Position numbers and translations under genes: made by a program. Shown piece by piece: positions 21,919 to 29,399 of a DNA stretch of 49,164 nucleotides (the first letter of the stretch is position 1; each line of letters begins with the position of its first letter). Below the pieces are notes generated by a model. That model ran no database searches. It saw only the letters and a list, made by a program, of their open reading frames with translations, and was not told the origin of the DNA. The stretch covers positions 1-49,164 of IMG/VR virus record IMGVR_UViG_3300027908_000031. One strand, 5' to 3'. The DNA comes from a virus.

Positions 21919-23516
21919 GACAACACAACAGTCCCGTTAATAACCAAAGTATTGACCGCGCCGGCCAACGAGGCCTGAAAGGTGATCCCGGGCACGTTGC
22001 GGATAGCCACGTTCGAAAGGTTCTGTGTCGCCACCGGAGGAATCGTAACCGTGGGCGCAGGCTGCGAAGAGAAGAGCCCTGTTTTTACGTAGCGGTCGAG
22101 CGAGCCAAGCATGACGCTCTGTAGCGTAGTCATTCCCGCGTCCGTGTAGGGAATCTTCGCGTTCGCTAGCAACGCAGCCAGCAGGCTGACTTGCATGTCA
22201 TTCTCGAAGGCGTCCAGCCCGCGGACCGTATCGAAGTACGTCCCCGCGCCCGCCGTGCCCATGACGACGAAGTCCGAATTGGCAACGGTCTGGTACAGGT
22301 TCCCATTCTTGGCGAGGACGTTCAGGTAGACGGATTCGCTGGGATTGTCGACGGGCACCGTGGCCAGCGGTCCCTTGTACGCCCAGTTATCCGAGCCTGG
22401 GACTGCCGTAAGACGCGTCGCCATGAGGGCGAGACCCGAATAACAAAGCAATTCGCTCTGTGCGAAAATAGCCCCCGTGCGCGTGTAAGACGAGTTCTTG
22501 AGATGGTAAAGCAGGCTCGTGGTGTCGGTTGCAACCGTCGAACCATTCGCCGTGTCGCTGTTGTTCGCGAGGAAGACCTTTTGATTACTCTCAACCCAGC
22601 CGGCTGCGGCCTGGACCTCAGCCGAGCTCATCGAGTCCAGCGTAAGCGCGTACCAGGTGTTATTCGCCGCTGCGATTGCGACGAGGTCGGCGACGATGCC
22701 CGGGTCGGTCGTCGCGTCCGCAACGGACATATGATTGACGTCGGGCTCGACGTTAATCAGGGTGCCCGAAGACATAGCAAGTTCGACCACCGCGCTCGAG
22801 GGGGTTACCGTCAGATTCGCGAAGGGGAGCGTCGTCGTAAAGGTGTAAACGTTATCCGTCGCGTACGTCCCCGAAACGAAGTCCACCACCACGCCGTCGA
22901 TCGTAATCGCCGAGCCCGTGGTAACGTTCGTAGTGTAACTGGCGCCACCATTCGAGGACCACTTGAATACCGCCGTGCCGCTAGACCCGCCCGTGGTAAT
23001 GGCGATAATAAAGGTACCTGCCACGCTGGGCGTGCCAGAAATCGTAATCGTCGGGGGGCTAGTTCCCGCCTTGGTAACTGGCCCCATACCCTCGATGAGA
23101 AGGCCAATTGCCGCGGCCACCGTCGTCGTGGACGCGCCCGAGGGCACCGTATAGGAGAAGGGGGTAGGGACGCTCCCAGGCAGTCCTACGCCGAACTGGT
23201 ATACATCTCCCTGGACCGCGTCCGTGCACGTAAGGTTTACAGCCTGGCTATACGCATTCGCCCTGCGTCCAACGAGAAAGTTCGGCGGGTGCGGGGTCTG
23301 AGAAACAAGAACGTTTGCGGCTACATAGGCAGGGTCGTTGACGGTAAACCCGTCGCCGATCATTTGCTGGAGCCCGGCCGCGGAGCCGGCATAGGACCTA
23401 ACGCGGTCTCCATAGTGGGTGTGATACGCCGCGATAAGCGGGACCCCAAAGCCCGAAAGGCTGGGCGCCGAGGCCGAAACGACCACGGAAAGATTGATCA
23501 AGTCAGATAGCGCCAT
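21915..23516 (-). CDS. Tail sheath protein (DUF3383-like)
   Basis: 533 residues, Ser/Thr/Ala/Val-rich. Start ALSDLINLSVVVSASAPSLS then GFGVPLIAAYHTHYGDRVRS and VAANVLVSQTPHPPNFLVGR is the DUF3383/sheath signature; the C-terminal RNVPGITFQASLAGAVNTLV region is the invading arm. The middle contains a Gly/Thr beta insertion. The contractile sheath defines this as a myovirus. TAAACT lies 8 nt before ATG. Confidence 0.85.
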   Translation of the reverse strand: MALSDLINLSVVVSASAPSLSGFGVPLIAAYHTHYGDRVRSYAGSAAGLQQMIGDGFTVNDPAYVAANVLVSQTPHPPNFLVGRRANAYSQAVNLTCTDAVQGDVYQFGVGLPGSVPTPFSYTVPSGASTTTVAAAIGLLIEGMGPVTKAGTSPPTITISGTPSVAGTFIIAITTGGSSGTAVFKWSSNGGASYTTNVTTGSAITIDGVVVDFVSGTYATDNVYTFTTTLPFANLTVTPSSAVVELAMSSGTLINVEPDVNHMSVADATTDPGIVADLVAIAAANNTWYALTLDSMSSAEVQAAAGWVESNQKVFLANNSDTANGSTVATDTTSLLYHLKNSSYTRTGAIFAQSELLCYSGLALMATRLTAVPGSDNWAYKGPLATVPVDNPSESVYLNVLAKNGNLYQTVANSDFVVMGTAGAGTYFDTVRGLDAFENDMQVSLLAALLANAKIPYTDAGMTTLQSVMLGSLDRYVKTGLFSSQPAPTVTIPPVATQNLSNVAIRNVPGITFQASLAGAVNTLVINGTVVLS

Positions 23517-23524
23517 GTAACGGG

Positions 23525-23530
23525 AGTTTA
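23525..23530 (-). promoter_or_regulatory. TAAACT element for tail sheath gene
   Basis: Minus strand GCGGTAAACTC, 8 nt before ATG 23516, with no Shine-Dalgarno in between. Confidence 0.65.
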
Positions 23531-23554
23531 CCGCGAAGCCCGCCGCTACCTACA

Positions 23555-23648
23555 AGGTACGATAAATCGACGCACGAACGTAAAAGAAGACTTTACCGGT
23601 GCGTGAGATAGACGTATTGTTATTCAAGAGAGGCAGGAGAGAACATGA
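23555..23648 (+). repeat. Duplicated early promoter/operator, copy A
   Basis: 94-bp near-identical to 24055-24148 (offset exactly 500). Contains the palindrome GTAAA-N7-TTTAC (23580-23596), -35 TTTACC (23592-23597), 17-nt spacer, -10 TATTGT (23615-23620) and ribosome site AGGCAGGAGAG before ATG 23645. The palindrome overlaps the -35 box, as an operator would. Both copies keep box spacing and ribosome site. Confidence 0.75.
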
Positions 23649-23836
23649 ACCTCGCAGAGATGAAAGCCCGACTTGCCACTCGCCGTGCGGAACGTCTCTC
23701 GCGCAGTCCTTCGCGTTGTTTCTGCCACTCATGTAACAATGTATCTCGCGCGTCCTTTGGCATGGTCCGCTGGACCGAAACCTTCATGATCGGCGGGGCC
23801 TGCCGTCGCAGGCTTCACCTCACGGTAGTGAAGTGA
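23645..23836 (+). CDS. Small basic Cys-rich protein
   Basis: 63 residues, beginning MNLAEMKARLATRRAERLSR, then CFCHSCNN and a further Cys, likely a zinc knuckle on a basic helix. Strong ribosome site AGGAG 5 nt upstream, within copy A of the duplicated promoter. Unrecognised; an early regulatory or host-takeover role is inference. Confidence 0.65.
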   Translation: MNLAEMKARLATRRAERLSRSPSRCFCHSCNNVSRASFGMVRWTETFMIGGACRRRLHLTVVK

Positions 23837-23843
23837 GTCCTAA

Positions 23844-24056
23844 ATGAAACGCGTTTTGACCATTGAAAGAGTGAGATCTCTAGTGCACAAGGTCCGTGCC
23901 GCAAGCCCAGATCCAGAGAAGGCACACGATCTGGAAGACTCCGCATTTCGAACGGTTCTCAGCGCCATCGCCCTTGGCACTTGCGAGGACCCTAAAGCTT
24001 GCGCCGAGGAAGTGTTGCTAACGAACTACATTGATTTCCCAAGGGGGTGCGCGTAG
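23844..24056 (+). CDS. Small helical hypothetical protein
   Basis: 70 residues: TIERVRSLVHKVRAASPDPE, then LEDSAFRTVLSAIALGTCED and CAEEVLLTNYIDF. Fully helical. Follows the previous gene by 7 nt, so co-transcribed from copy A. No family recognised. Confidence 0.6.
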   Translation: MKRVLTIERVRSLVHKVRAASPDPEKAHDLEDSAFRTVLSAIALGTCEDPKACAEEVLLTNYIDFPRGCA

Positions 24057-24148
24057 GTACGACAAAACGACGCACGAACGTAAAAGAACGCTTTACCCGC
24101 GCGCGGAATGGACGTACTGTTATTCAAGAGAGGCAGGAGAGAACATGA
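24055..24148 (+). repeat. Duplicated early promoter/operator, copy B
   Basis: Second copy: palindrome GTAAA-N7-TTTAC (24080-24096), -35 TTTACC (24092-24097), 17-nt spacer, -10-like TACTGT (24115-24120), same ribosome site before ATG 24145. Differences from copy A fall mostly in the spacer, where constraint is low. Confidence 0.75.
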
Positions 24149-24228
24149 CCCCCACCGAATGTGCCGCCCTTGCTATTCGAATGAACCTCGTCATTGCCCG
24201 TCTCGCAGCGCTTCGAGGTGGCAAGTGA
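24145..24228 (+). CDS. Micro-ORF, 27 residues, downstream of promoter copy B
   Basis: Encodes MTPTECAALAIRMNLVIARL and a short basic tail. It uses the duplicated ribosome site. Its end overlaps the lipoprotein GTG (GTGA). The MNL-xx-ARLA pattern echoes the start of the 23645 protein, so it may be a decayed duplicate made with the promoter, now acting as a leader peptide. Confidence 0.5.
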   Translation: MTPTECAALAIRMNLVIARLAALRGGK

Positions 24229-24464
24229 AAATCCTAGCTGCTATCGCCGTTGTCGCCTTAAGCGCCCTCGCGGGCTGCACCGTCACCACGCAGGAGCCCG
24301 ACAGCAACTTCACGACGGATCCTACCGCAATCAACCCCTGCATGGAGATCGGCCACCCCGAACAGACTTGGGGCGTCTATAAGACGATTCCTGATCAATT
24401 CAAGTGCGAGGTCTACGACTGGAATGACACCTACGGGTTTTGCTGCCCTAAGGGGGTAGAATGA
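24225..24464 (+). CDS. Small lipoprotein
   Basis: 79 residues. Signal peptide KILAAIAVVALSALAGC with a clear lipobox (LAGC), then Thr/Asp-rich segment and four further Cys likely paired in disulfides (PCME, KCEVYD, CCPKG). GTG start overlaps the previous stop. Exported and lipid-anchored; could be a superinfection-exclusion or spanin-type protein, not decidable here. Confidence 0.65.
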   Translation: MKILAAIAVVALSALAGCTVTTQEPDSNFTTDPTAINPCMEIGHPEQTWGVYKTIPDQFKCEVYDWNDTYGFCCPKGVE

Positions 24465-24691
24465 ACCTCTACTTGTTGGAACGCACTGGAATTATAGCGC
24501 GTTATGAATACGTGGGTCACGTTGTTCGAACTGAAAGTGAATCCCAAGCCAGGCGCTTGGTCTCCCACCTACATGTAAACGAAAGTCCAAAAGACTGGTT
24601 AGACCCTAAGCGTAGCCGATGCCACTGTATTGGTTATACCAATGCAATTGAAGCGGGTGTTATTTTGTCGTCCTTCAAAGAAACAGGATAA
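24461..24691 (+). CDS. Small hypothetical protein
   Basis: 76 residues starting MNLYLLERTGIIARYEYVGH, alpha/beta, with a CHC motif late. This opening resembles small phage or plasmid proteins of the type MNLYLLTQ that carry data-poor annotations. ATGA overlap with the lipoprotein gene. Confidence 0.6.
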   Translation: MNLYLLERTGIIARYEYVGHVVRTESESQARRLVSHLHVNESPKDWLDPKRSRCHCIGYTNAIEAGVILSSFKETG

Positions 24692-24694
24692 ACT
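24689..24694 (+). promoter_or_regulatory. TAAACT element for second lipoprotein gene
   Basis: GGATAAACT, exactly 6 nt before GTG 24701, overlapping the previous stop codon. A plus-strand copy with the same geometry as the minus-strand late genes. Confidence 0.65.
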
Positions 24695-24700
24695 TCCAGC

Positions 24701-25105
24701 GTGCAGCACTCCCTTCTTATTTCTCTTTTTCTTGCTGCATCCGTCCTACCAGCGGCCCTGTCCTCCTGTTCCTCTCCTGCATCGCAAGCCGGGCCTGACG
24801 CCAGTAACGTAGAAGTTAGCGTCGCCTCTCCCGACGCGGCGTCAGGCCCGGCTTTCGATGCAGGAATACAGCCCTTCAGTCCACCCAACAAGACTCCTCC
24901 GGATGCCGGAAACCCTTGGTGTCAACTCCTACAGTGTTATGACGTGCAAATACTCTTGCCAGAATGCGCGACGGAGTGCACACTTCTTCCTCCTGACGAG
25001 CAACACCTTATCGTTGGACCACAGTGTCAAGACTGCGCTAACCCAGTCGACGTCACGAATTGCGGGGCGTACTGTGTGGAGACGAGCGAACAGGATGGAG
25101 GCTAA
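24701..25105 (+). CDS. Asp-Ala-Gly-rich lipoprotein
   Basis: 134 residues. Signal peptide LLISLFLAASVLPAALSSCS with a Cys at the lipobox, then a low-complexity Ser/Pro/Asp/Ala linker (SQAGPDASNVEVSVASPDAA), then about eight Cys in the C-terminal domain, suggesting a disulfide-rich fold. GTG start set by TAAACT 6 nt upstream. Linker DNA contains a 28-bp inverted repeat. The style resembles Myxococcota lipoproteins, a clue to host or origin. Confidence 0.65.
   Translation: MQHSLLISLFLAASVLPAALSSCSSPASQAGPDASNVEVSVASPDAASGPAFDAGIQPFSPPNKTPPDAGNPWCQLLQCYDVQILLPECATECTLLPPDEQHLIVGPQCQDCANPVDVTNCGAYCVETSEQDGG
24775..24865. repeat. 28-bp inverted repeat inside lipoprotein gene
   Basis: Arms 24775-24802 and 24838-24865 are reverse complements with one mismatch, separated by 35 nt. 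They encode the Pro/Ala/Asp-rich linker on both sides. The mRNA would fold into a very stable hairpin. It may be structural, a decayed mobile hairpin, or selected at the RNA level. Confidence 0.85.
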
Positions 25106-25288
25106 ATGAGCTCCGTCTGTCTACTCCACGGCAAGGAAATATCGGAGCACCAATGCCTCTATTGTTGTCTCTGCTATCGTGATCTAACCGAAGATGAATG
25201 CCACGTACTCGACAGTGGAGAGCGCGAAGATGTGTGCAACGAGTGTGCGAGTAAAGAATTGGCCCGTATGCGGGCTATAGCCCGGTGA
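25106..25288 (+). CDS. Small zinc-binding protein
   Basis: 60 residues with CLLHGKEISEHQCLYCCLCY and later CNECASKE: two Cys pairs typical of a zinc ribbon. Start directly follows the previous stop. The last 14 nt overlap the convergent lysozyme gene. Function unknown. Confidence 0.6.
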   Translation: MSSVCLLHGKEISEHQCLYCCLCYRDLTEDECHVLDSGEREDVCNECASKELARMRAIAR

Positions 25289-25871
25289 TCTGCGAAGGAT
25301 CTGCGCACGTGAGGCACGCCAGGAACAGTGCCTTGTTCGCCAAGTTCCTTGGCACAAGCCCGGGGTTTCCCGCCGCATCCGTCTGACACTCCACCGCGCA
25401 CGTAGCCCAGTCTCGTACGGCCAGTGCGGCTTCCAACTTTGGGAAATCGAAGCCAGGCCCGCAAGCCCAAGCTAGGCTATGAACGGCAAGCTGCGCATCT
25501 GCGGGCAGGGTATCCCAATTCGTGAATCTGGAATGTAGAACATTTTCATTCTCCTGCATCTTTTGAACGGTGATAGCGTCCACGCTAGCCTTCGAAAGTC
25601 TAAGGGTCGTGAACTGGGCGAAGGCGCCTCCTCCCGCCAAGCGCTTGCCTTGGTTGGCCTTTACCATGGTCCACGCGGCTGTGATCTCCGAAGGGCTGGC
25701 CGCAGTACCGTCCCTGTGAAGCCAGGGTAGTCCTAACGCCTCGGCCACGGGGTCGATTAGAAGCCCCACGGCGGTCGTTACGAGCCCTCGGACGTCCAGG
25801 TACATCCACGTTGTGTAGCCCTCAAACTTCGCCGTAAAGGCGGGGAATGCGGCTAAGATGGAAGGCCACAT
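25275..25871 (-). CDS. Phage lysozyme-like endolysin
   Basis: 198 residues. FTAKFEGYTTWMYLDVRGLV followed by TTAVGLLIDP is the lysozyme-superfamily active-site region (catalytic Glu in KFEG, then a Thr in the beta hairpin), and DAQLAVHSLAWACGPGFDFP, then NPGLVPRNLANKALFLAC is the conserved C-terminal half of this phage family. It would cleave peptidoglycan. No signal peptide, so release depends on a holin from the neighbouring membrane genes. A TACAGT sits 6 nt before ATG, a weak relative of the TAAACT box. Confidence 0.75.
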   Translation of the reverse strand: MWPSILAAFPAFTAKFEGYTTWMYLDVRGLVTTAVGLLIDPVAEALGLPWLHRDGTAASPSEITAAWTMVKANQGKRLAGGGAFAQFTTLRLSKASVDAITVQKMQENENVLHSRFTNWDTLPADAQLAVHSLAWACGPGFDFPKLEAALAVRDWATCAVECQTDAAGNPGLVPRNLANKALFLACLTCADPSQITGL

Positions 25872-26035
25872 ACGTCCACTGTACTAGCTGGCATAAAGAC
25901 CTGTTCAACCGTCACCGGCATGGCGAGAATCTCTCGACAGAGATCGTCATGTCTTGCATCGGGCATCGAGCGGATAACGTCGCATGTAGCCTCAAGCACG
26001 CAACGGATTAGTTCCCGAACGTCTTCCTCAGTCAT
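25853..26035 (-). CDS. Small hypothetical protein in lysis region
   Basis: 60 residues, helical N-terminus MTEEDVRELIRCVLEATCDV, no membrane segment. ATGA overlap with the preceding membrane protein and 19-nt overlap with the endolysin. Unknown. Confidence 0.55.
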   Translation of the reverse strand: MTEEDVRELIRCVLEATCDVIRSMPDARHDDLCREILAMPVTVEQVFMPASTVDVCGLPS

Positions 26036-26292
26036 AGCAAACCTTTCACGGCGACCACGGCGGATGCCGCGCCTGCGACGCCAGAGACAACACCCGCAAC
26101 CGTACCGATGACCCCCAGCACTTCGAGGACGGCTAGAAGAACGTTCTTATCCTTGGTCCAATTGGCATCCGCATAGTTCTGCAGGATGATACGTTGCTGA
26201 TCTTCCGTGCAGTCCAGGAAGTCCGCCCAAGCCGCTACGGACATGCCGGTAAGTGCCGACAACTGCACAAGATTGTCTTCTACGGTTGGCAT
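26032..26292 (-). CDS. Candidate holin: small protein with C-terminal membrane segment
   Basis: 86 residues. Soluble helical N-terminal half, then a hydrophobic glycine-alanine span (VLEVLGVIGTVAGVVSGVAG). Start ATG 26292 has GGAGGGG at ideal spacing; the longer frame to 26352 is not needed. Proximity to the endolysin makes a holin or antiholin plausible, but the sequence is not diagnostic. Confidence 0.55.
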   Translation of the reverse strand: MPTVEDNLVQLSALTGMSVAAWADFLDCTEDQQRIILQNYADANWTKDKNVLLAVLEVLGVIGTVAGVVSGVAGAASAVVAVKGLL

Positions 26293-26540
26293 TGTACCCC
26301 TCCGTCGATACTGATGTCGCCGTGTCGATAGAGCATCGACGCGTTGCCGCAATAGGCGGCACGTTCTAGAGCTCGGACCACTGAAGGTTTACAAGGCCCC
26401 GCGTCCGCACAATAGGCTTCGAGGGCCGATTCCGCGCGCAAAGCATCGGTAGCGCTCTCGGTATCCTTACTAGTCCACTTGGACGAGCAGGATACCAAGA
26501 AAACTAGACAGAGGACAAGTCCTTTAGCAAATCGGCCCAT
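26280..26540 (-). CDS. Small lipoprotein in lysis region (o-spanin candidate)
   Basis: 86 residues. Signal peptide GRFAKGLVLCLVFLVSC with lipobox LVSC, then a charged helix (SKDTESATDALRAESALEAY) and several Cys. It overlaps both neighbours by small out-of-frame stretches. Outer-membrane lipoprotein next to endolysin is where spanins sit; family unproven. The frame opens to 26723 but that part is antisense-like within the peptidase gene. Confidence 0.6.
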   Translation of the reverse strand: MGRFAKGLVLCLVFLVSCSSKWTSKDTESATDALRAESALEAYCADAGPCKPSVVRALERAAYCGNASMLYRHGDISIDGGVQCQP

Positions 26541-27256
26541 GCAACACCATTCGGAGCCTTCTGTTGGCCCGCTGCTAGCATATCTGGAGTAAGCAGGGCA
26601 TACAGCGCGCCCCCCGCGGAAGGCACAGCGTACTTGGCGACCGCGGCCCAAGTCAACGTCCCGAGCATCCCCCAAGAGCAGATTTTGACTCCCGTGGCGT
26701 TGTATCCCATAGCCATAATGCAATGCCCGTTGCTAGGGTTAGGGTCGCCAGCAACATCCCAAACGAACCCAGAGCTTGCCGGAAAAGGTGTGACCCACGC
26801 ATCGGGAAGAGCCAATCCAAAGTAAAGGGTTTCGAAAAGGTCGAGCGCTTGCATGCACTCGGTTTGATTCGAAGCGTCTACAGACGCGGAGCCCGCAAGG
26901 CTACTCCCGTCCGCCGCGGGGTTTGTTTTCCAATAGGTGATAGCCGCGTCTTCGTCACAACCTTGGTCCGTCGAATCGTCTCCAGGGGTGTACCCGCCAA
27001 TGGCGGAATAGTCGTGGATGATCTGGTCCTGCGTCGCAAGGAATTCCTTGCCGGCGTTTCCGGTTGCTACGCCGAGGACGTGGTAGTAGCCCGCGATGAC
27101 GCAATCCCCTAGGGTATCGTTGCAGTACATCTCCGCGAGCGCCTGTGTGGCCGCGGGAGAATAGTCAACGCTTGCGGGGGGTGCGGGGAGCGAAGCGCAA
27201 AGATGGTCCTTTAGTCTCGTCTTCGGCTGGTGATTCCCCCTTCGGCCGAACTTCAT
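26504..27256 (-). CDS. Papain-like (C1-type) cysteine peptidase domain protein
   Basis: 250 residues. EMYCNDTLGDCVIAGYYHVL holds the candidate nucleophile Cys in the LGDC motif seen in phage and bacterial C1-like peptidases; GHCIMAMGYN gives the His, and CSWGMLGTLTWA the Asn/Trp region. No signal peptide. Between holin-like and lipoprotein genes, so a lysis or peptidoglycan/peptide-cleaving role is possible; a virion role cannot be excluded. ATGA overlap upstream. Confidence 0.65.
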   Translation of the reverse strand: MKFGRRGNHQPKTRLKDHLCASLPAPPASVDYSPAATQALAEMYCNDTLGDCVIAGYYHVLGVATGNAGKEFLATQDQIIHDYSAIGGYTPGDDSTDQGCDEDAAITYWKTNPAADGSSLAGSASVDASNQTECMQALDLFETLYFGLALPDAWVTPFPASSGFVWDVAGDPNPSNGHCIMAMGYNATGVKICSWGMLGTLTWAAVAKYAVPSAGGALYALLTPDMLAAGQQKAPNGVAWADLLKDLSSV

Positions 27257-27531
27257 CGGTGCGCAACCCTAGAGAGTTTTTCCGAGAGACTAGACGGTAC
27301 AGGGTTTTGCTTTTCAGCCGCGAGGACGGCAGCGATAATTGCCTCAACGTCCGTAACCGTGACGCCAGCGCACGCTGTTGCGACAGATTCAAACGTCGCG
27401 CCCGGTTGCTGAGCCTCTGAGATAACGCAAGCCGCAGCCTGGCCAACGTCGGTAACAATCGGTGCAACAGCTCCGCAGCCACACACAAGGCAAAAAAGGA
27501 CAGAAAAGATAGCACGGTGGGCGGTTTTCAT
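27253..27531 (-). CDS. Small lipoprotein
   Basis: 92 residues. Signal peptide AIFSVLFCLVCGC with lipobox-like LVCGC, then an Ala/Val-rich helix (DVEAIIAAVLAAEKQ). Coupled to the upstream membrane gene (ATGA). Possibly works with the holin-like neighbour. Confidence 0.6.
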   Translation of the reverse strand: MKTAHRAIFSVLFCLVCGCGAVAPIVTDVGQAAACVISEAQQPGATFESVATACAGVTVTDVEAIIAAVLAAEKQNPVPSSLSEKLSRVAHR

Positions 27532-27716
27532 GCTTTCACCTGGAGCGGCGAGGGCTTGAGTAGCGCAAGCACGGTAGTAAGCAGGCTAAGCACTGGGCCT
27601 AGATACGCAGAGACAGCGGCAACCGTAGTCGGACTAAGGTGTCCTACGACCGTGGGACCTACCGCCGTAAGCACGGCAGCGATAAGGATTACAATGTGTT
27701 GAACGTCGAGCTTCAT
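27528..27716 (-). CDS. Small two-span membrane protein (holin candidate)
   Basis: 62 residues: HIVILIAAVLTAVGPTVVGH then a second hydrophobic span LGPVLSLLTTVLALL and a short basic tail. Size and topology suit a class II holin. First gene of the lysis run, with TAAACT 6 nt before ATG. A stronger holin candidate than the 26292 gene. Confidence 0.6.
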   Translation of the reverse strand: MKLDVQHIVILIAAVLTAVGPTVVGHLSPTTVAAVSAYLGPVLSLLTTVLALLKPSPLQVKA

Positions 27717-27722
27717 ACGCGG

Positions 27723-27728
27723 AGTTTA
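27723..27728 (-). promoter_or_regulatory. TAAACT element for lysis run
   Basis: Minus strand GCAGGTAAACTC, exactly 6 nt before ATG 27716. Heads the membrane protein, lipoproteins, peptidase and endolysin series. Confidence 0.7.
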
Positions 27729-27740
27729 CCTGCGAAAAGA

Positions 27741-28862
27741 CTAAACGTGGTCAGCGTATTGGTAGAAGTACAGGAGACAGTATCCCGTCCCACCCGCACC
27801 ACCAGCCGCGCCCGCACCTATCGTACCGCTTGCGCAGCCCCCCGTTCCGCCGCCCCCACCGCCTGCTCCGCTATTCGCCGCGGCCGCACTGCCAGCGGAC
27901 GCTGGACCGCCCGCGCCAGAGGAATTGGCGAATCCCCCCGCGCCGCCATTTCCACCACTACCGCCGGGGCCCCCACCGCCACCGCCACCGCCGGGGCCGC
28001 CAAAATACGAGCCCGACAGTGCCCCGAAAGCACCCCCTGCACCGCCCACAAAACCTGCGCCAGTAGTACTAGAATTCGCACTACCATCAAAGCCGCTAGG
28101 GCTTGCGGCGATTGTCGTGGTGTTAATAGTCACCCAAGCCGGGCCACCCGCCCCTGGTTCTAGGGGGAGTCCAGAAGGGATGAGAATATTGCTACCGATG
28201 CCAGAAGACGAACCGTCTAGTGCGATAGAGGGCTTGGCCGCATTCCCCAGGCCTGTACCAGAACCCCCGGGCATGAACAAATCAACTGTGTTCGAGGTCG
28301 TGTCTGCCACCCCCCCGATGCCGCCTGCCCCACCGTGAAAGTGCGCTAGCACGCCGCTAACGGAACCCACGACGGTGACCGTGCCACCATTCGCTCCGTT
28401 CGTAGACAAGCCACCTCCCGCAGCGGCCGCGGGAATAGTAACAGTGATCGTCTCACCCGGGGAAACGAGCCTTCGGTACCGACCCGCAATCGCACCCGCT
28501 CCACCACTCCCAGAGAGGAATTGTACTCCCGTACCACCTGAACCTGGAGCTCGTCCGCCGCCGCCGCCGCCGCCGCCACCCCAGCCTTCGATATCAACAT
28601 CGAAGCAATCCGCAGGGACTACATATGTAGCCGTCGTCGTGAACGGCACGGTGAACGGGTCGAAAGAGTTCCCGTAGAGGAAGTTGACGTTATTGACTAG
28701 GTTGCCCACCAGGAAGTTGAGATCTTCCGCCGCGGGATAGGTGTTGGGCGTAAACCAAGTTCCAGCGGGAGCCAAGGCTAGGGGTTGCCCGTTCCAAGCA
28801 TTTGCGCCAGCAGGGTAGTTCCCGCTATTACTCCAAGTCATCGGGACGTAAACGATAGTCAT
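27741..28862 (-). CDS. Glycine-rich tail fibre / receptor-binding protein
   Basis: 373 residues. The N-terminal 90 residues include FNPNTYP-type attachment (WFTPNTYPAAEDLNFLVGNL), then TTTATYVVPADCFDVDIEGW followed by very long Gly runs with Asn/Ser/Ala spacers, the glycine-rich adhesin domain of phage tail tips (polyglycine-II type). Likely contacts the host surface. ATGA overlap with the preceding gene. Confidence 0.75.
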   Translation of the reverse strand: MTIVYVPMTWSNSGNYPAGANAWNGQPLALAPAGTWFTPNTYPAAEDLNFLVGNLVNNVNFLYGNSFDPFTVPFTTTATYVVPADCFDVDIEGWGGGGGGGGGRAPGSGGTGVQFLSGSGGAGAIAGRYRRLVSPGETITVTIPAAAAGGGLSTNGANGGTVTVVGSVSGVLAHFHGGAGGIGGVADTTSNTVDLFMPGGSGTGLGNAAKPSIALDGSSSGIGSNILIPSGLPLEPGAGGPAWVTINTTTIAASPSGFDGSANSSTTGAGFVGGAGGAFGALSGSYFGGPGGGGGGGGPGGSGGNGGAGGFANSSGAGGPASAGSAAAANSGAGGGGGGTGGCASGTIGAGAAGGAGGTGYCLLYFYQYADHV

Positions 28863-29071
28863 TTCTCTACAATCCTTTTGACGAAGAATCTCACGCGAAC
28901 GTACTCTACGACAATCATCCCAAGTTTATGCAACGCGCCCGCCACAAGCCCGGTAATAGCAGCAACAAGAATCTTACCCGCGAACGAGACTACGCCGTCG
29001 GGTACAGCCATGCTGCCGATAGCACACCCCATCCCCGTGAGAGACGGGTAGAAGTTGCCGTGGTTAGTCAT
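28859..29071 (-). CDS. Small membrane protein next to fibre genes
   Basis: 70 residues with one clear hydrophobic span (ILVAAITGLVAGALHKLGMI) and a basic C-terminus. ATG 29071 overlaps the preceding stop (TGATG); a GTG one codon earlier is equally possible. Unknown function; perhaps part of lysis or host-surface modification. Confidence 0.5.
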   Translation of the reverse strand: MTNHGNFYPSLTGMGCAIGSMAVPDGVVSFAGKILVAAITGLVAGALHKLGMIVVEYVRVRFFVKRIVEK

Positions 29072-29379
29072 CACTGTTCGGCGTTGATGTACGTAGCTGT
29101 CGTCCCGTGCCCCGAAGAGCCGACCTTGATCCAGCAGCCATCCATAAAGGTACCCGCGGGTATAGCCTTGTATAGGATTAGCCCCGTGTCTCCCACCTTC
29201 TGAGCCGCAACATCGCCAGCCCCGCCAATGTACAAGCGCCGAGCGTATACCGCGCCACTAGAATCGCCTAGAATTCCCGTGGTCCCCGTTACTCGAAGGT
29301 CGACGTCCGATGCGGGCGCAGACGAAGTGCATACCACGTATGTGCGGACGGGCAAAAGCTGGTAGTTATTCTGGTCCAT
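29071..29379 (-). CDS. Tail spike base-like protein
   Basis: 102 residues. NYQLLPVRTYVVCTSSAPAS, then LRVTGTTGILGDSSG and a final IPAGTFMDGCWIKVGSSGHG resemble the small spike-base family found near tail fibres of phages and gene transfer agents (RCAP_Rcc01079-like). Has a normal ribosome site AGAGAGGA plus an upstream TAAACT 25 nt before ATG, so its mRNA would carry a short leader. Confidence 0.55.
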   Translation of the reverse strand: MDQNNYQLLPVRTYVVCTSSAPASDVDLRVTGTTGILGDSSGAVYARRLYIGGAGDVAAQKVGDTGLILYKAIPAGTFMDGCWIKVGSSGHGTTATYINAEQ

Positions 29380-29399
29380 TGTTTGGTGTTTTTTCCTCT

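Noticed and set aside
28923-28928. Extra AGTTTA (minus TAAACT) within the 28859 gene, 4 nt before an internal Met codon
   Set aside because: It encodes a Lys-Leu pair in a membrane segment, spacing differs from the series, and no domain boundary or new gene follows.
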